In this document: positions 62,486-64,000 of the stretch, piece after piece | Numbering within the stretch: the stretch's first letter is position 1 | Layout of the letters: each line of letters begins with the position of its first letter | NCBI GenBank assembly: GCA_944321435.1 | Contig: CALULH010000004.1 | Span: forward strand, 124,001 to 188,000 | DNA length: 64,000 nucleotides | Reading direction: 5' to 3' | Source of the DNA: an uncultured Coriobacteriaceae bacterium | Lineage (GTDB): Bacteria; Actinomycetota; Coriobacteriia; Coriobacteriales; Coriobacteriaceae | Program-made: the position numbers and the translations under genes | The notes under the pieces: model-generated | The model's database searches: none | The model's input: the letters and a program-made list of their open reading frames with translations, nothing else | Told to the model about the DNA's origin: nothing

Positions 62486-63982
62486 ATGCTGCGCTCCTAC
62501 ATCGAGGCCTACGTCCGCCACAACCGCGCGTCCGCCGCGGCGCTCGCCGTCCTCTCGTTCGTCGCCTCGGCGCTTCTCGGGCTGGTCGTGGGCGTCGGCA
62601 GCCTCATGGTGACCGACTACCTCGTTCGCATGGAGGCCTTAGGCCAGACGCCCGACGTCACAGGCTCGACGGTTGCCTTCGGGACGGTGATTGCGCTTTC
62701 GGCGGTTGCCGTCGTCCTCATGCTCAAGAGCGCCTTCGACGTATCCATGAGCACGCGCGTCCGGCAGCTCGGCCTGCTCAAGAGCATCGGCGCGTGCGAC
62801 GCCCAGGTGAGGAGGCTCCTGCTCGCCGAGGGCTGCTCACTCTCGTTGCCTGCCGCCCTCGTGGGCGTCCTTGCGGGCATGGGGCTCTCGCTGGCGCTGG
62901 TGGGCATCGTCGTCGCCGCGACCGTCGGGAGCCGCGCCTACGAGCCCGTAGTCGCACTCACGCCGCAGGCGGTCCTCGCCGGGCTCGCCGTGGCCGCGGC
63001 GACCGTCCTTCTCTCAGCGCTGCTGCCGGCGCGGCGCATAGGCAAGGTGAGCGTCCTGCACGCCCTGTCGCAGGGCGACGACGACTACTGCGCCGCGAAG
63101 CGCCCCGGCGCGCTCGCGCGCCTTTTCAAAAGCCGCGTCGGTATCGAGATCCAGCTCGCCTCCGCGTCGCTGCGCGCCCGCAGGCGCGGCATGCGGGCCG
63201 CCAACGCCTCGATAGCGCTGGCGCTGCTCGCCTTTGTCACCCTCCTCAACTTTGAGACGCTCTCGAACCTCTCCACGCAGGTCACCTACTTCGAGCGCTA
63301 CGAGGGAGTCTGGGACGTCCGCGTGACCGTGGAGGGGGCCGAGGCAGCGGGCGCCGACGAAGCCTTCCTGGGGGAGCTGCGTTCCATGGACGGCGTCGAG
63401 AAGGTGACGGTCGGCGACGCCTACAAGGCCGGCTCGGGCGACCTCTTCTACAACGTGCTCACCGACTCCGACGCCTCCGAGGAGCGCGTGGCCGGCGAGC
63501 TCTCCCAGCGCCTCGCGGGGCGCGATGGCGTCGAGGTTCTGAGCCTCAGTGCCGAGGCCGAACGCGACGAGAACGTGCGCGCGGGTCTCAGGCTCTTCGT
63601 GGACGTGCTCGCCGGGGTTCTCGCCTGCGTGGGCGTCGCCGACGTGTTCGCGAGCGTGCTCGGCAGGATACCCGTACGCCAGCGCGAGGTGGCGCGCCTT
63701 CTCGCCGCCGGCATCACCCGCCGCCAGGTCTCGCGCATGTTCACGGCCGAGTCGGTGCTTCTCATAGCCCGACCGCTCGCCTGGACGCTCGCCCTCAACG
63801 TCGCGGCCGTCGTCTTCGCCGTCGCCGCGAGCCCCGCCGACATGCCGTCCTTTCTCGCGAGCATGCCGGCCGTCCCCATAGCGGTGTTCGTCGCTGTCTG
63901 CTGGCTGCTCGTCCGCCTCGCCTACGCCCTCGGCGAGCGTTCCATCTTCCGCACGCCGGTACTTGCTCTGGATGCTGGGTAG
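62486..63982 (+). CDS. FtsX-type ABC permease, partner of the fusion ATPase
   Basis: 498-residue permease with eight or so membrane spans in two FtsX-like halves: VRQLGLLKSIGACDAQVRRLLLAEG in part near residues 95-115, and RQREVARLLAAGITRRQVSRMF in part near residues 395-415, each the cytoplasmic coupling motif of the family. An external domain of about 120 residues lies between. It starts three bases after the fusion gene's stop, so the two are translationally coupled. MacB/LolCD/antimicrobial-peptide exporter relatives are the closest in type; the substrate is unknown. It is complete in this window. Confidence 0.88.
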   Translation: MLRSYIEAYVRHNRASAAALAVLSFVASALLGLVVGVGSLMVTDYLVRMEALGQTPDVTGSTVAFGTVIALSAVAVVLMLKSAFDVSMSTRVRQLGLLKSIGACDAQVRRLLLAEGCSLSLPAALVGVLAGMGLSLALVGIVVAATVGSRAYEPVVALTPQAVLAGLAVAAATVLLSALLPARRIGKVSVLHALSQGDDDYCAAKRPGALARLFKSRVGIEIQLASASLRARRRGMRAANASIALALLAFVTLLNFETLSNLSTQVTYFERYEGVWDVRVTVEGAEAAGADEAFLGELRSMDGVEKVTVGDAYKAGSGDLFYNVLTDSDASEERVAGELSQRLAGRDGVEVLSLSAEAERDENVRAGLRLFVDVLAGVLACVGVADVFASVLGRIPVRQREVARLLAAGITRRQVSRMFTAESVLLIARPLAWTLALNVAAVVFAVAASPADMPSFLASMPAVPIAVFVAVCWLLVRLAYALGERSIFRTPVLALDAG

Positions 63983-64000
63983 CCTTGCCCCGTTCTGTGG

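Overview
The window reads as chromosomal DNA of a strictly anaerobic, high-GC bacterium of the Coriobacteriia (Actinomycetota), most likely Collinsella or a close relative. This is an inference from GC-rich codon use, fermentative gene content (pyruvate formate-lyase, aldehyde ferredoxin oxidoreductase, many sugar PTS parts) and gene neighbourhoods; no rRNA is present to prove it. There is one tRNA (Leu), no CRISPR array, no prophage and no intact transposase. Most long antisense frames are high-GC shadows of real genes.

Layout. 0-9 kb: 5' part of lysA (minus strand) behind a lysine-riboswitch-like leader, an M20 amidohydrolase, a HAD phosphatase, a small membrane protein, an ABC exporter pair and an SPFH/ribbon-helix-helix pair. 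9-19 kb: a pyruvate formate-lyase system in which the glycyl-radical domain is a separate gene, its activase, a ketopantoate reductase-like enzyme, a ferredoxin, a polar amino acid ABC importer and a HemW/HutW-like radical SAM protein. 19-27 kb: an operon of Tat-exported Fe-S protein, aldehyde ferredoxin oxidoreductase and a multihaem cytochrome; then a TSCPD protein, a Tat lipoprotein, a zincin, a DUF3006 protein and a class A beta-lactamase-like serine hydrolase. 27-38 kb: larE-larB-larC (nickel-pincer cofactor synthesis), a phosphodiesterase, MazG, enolase, a second HAD phosphatase, an FtsB/DivIC-like septum protein and Ppx/GppA. 38-44 kb: a PRD regulator with PTS IIB, IIC and a MupG-type 6-phospho-muramidase. 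44-53 kb: tRNA-Leu, homoserine dehydrogenase, MscS, a PHP phosphatase and a BceAB/YxdLM-like transporter with a YxeA-like protein. 53-64 kb, the most accessory part: manA, a GntR regulator with a clear promoter and palindromic operator, a GH1 6-phospho-glucosidase followed by N-terminally truncated PTS IIC and GH4 genes, a frameshifted and probably phase-variable AlbA_2/HATPase/winged-helix gene, a DUF1016 remnant, and an operon whose first product fuses a RelB/DinJ antitoxin domain to an ABC ATPase, followed by its FtsX-type permease.

The most unusual features are (i) the RelB/DinJ-ABC ATPase fusion with a palindrome on its own promoter, (ii) the split pyruvate formate-lyase, (iii) an 11-bp tandem repeat that can switch the reading frame of the AlbA_2 gene, and (iv) at least seven families of short intergenic inverted-repeat elements. 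Several of these share one plan: each arm carries two or three copies of a family-specific motif at a fixed period (21, 29 or 40 bp), in inverted orientation between arms. A 9-mer, GGCGAGAAG, is also strongly over-represented.
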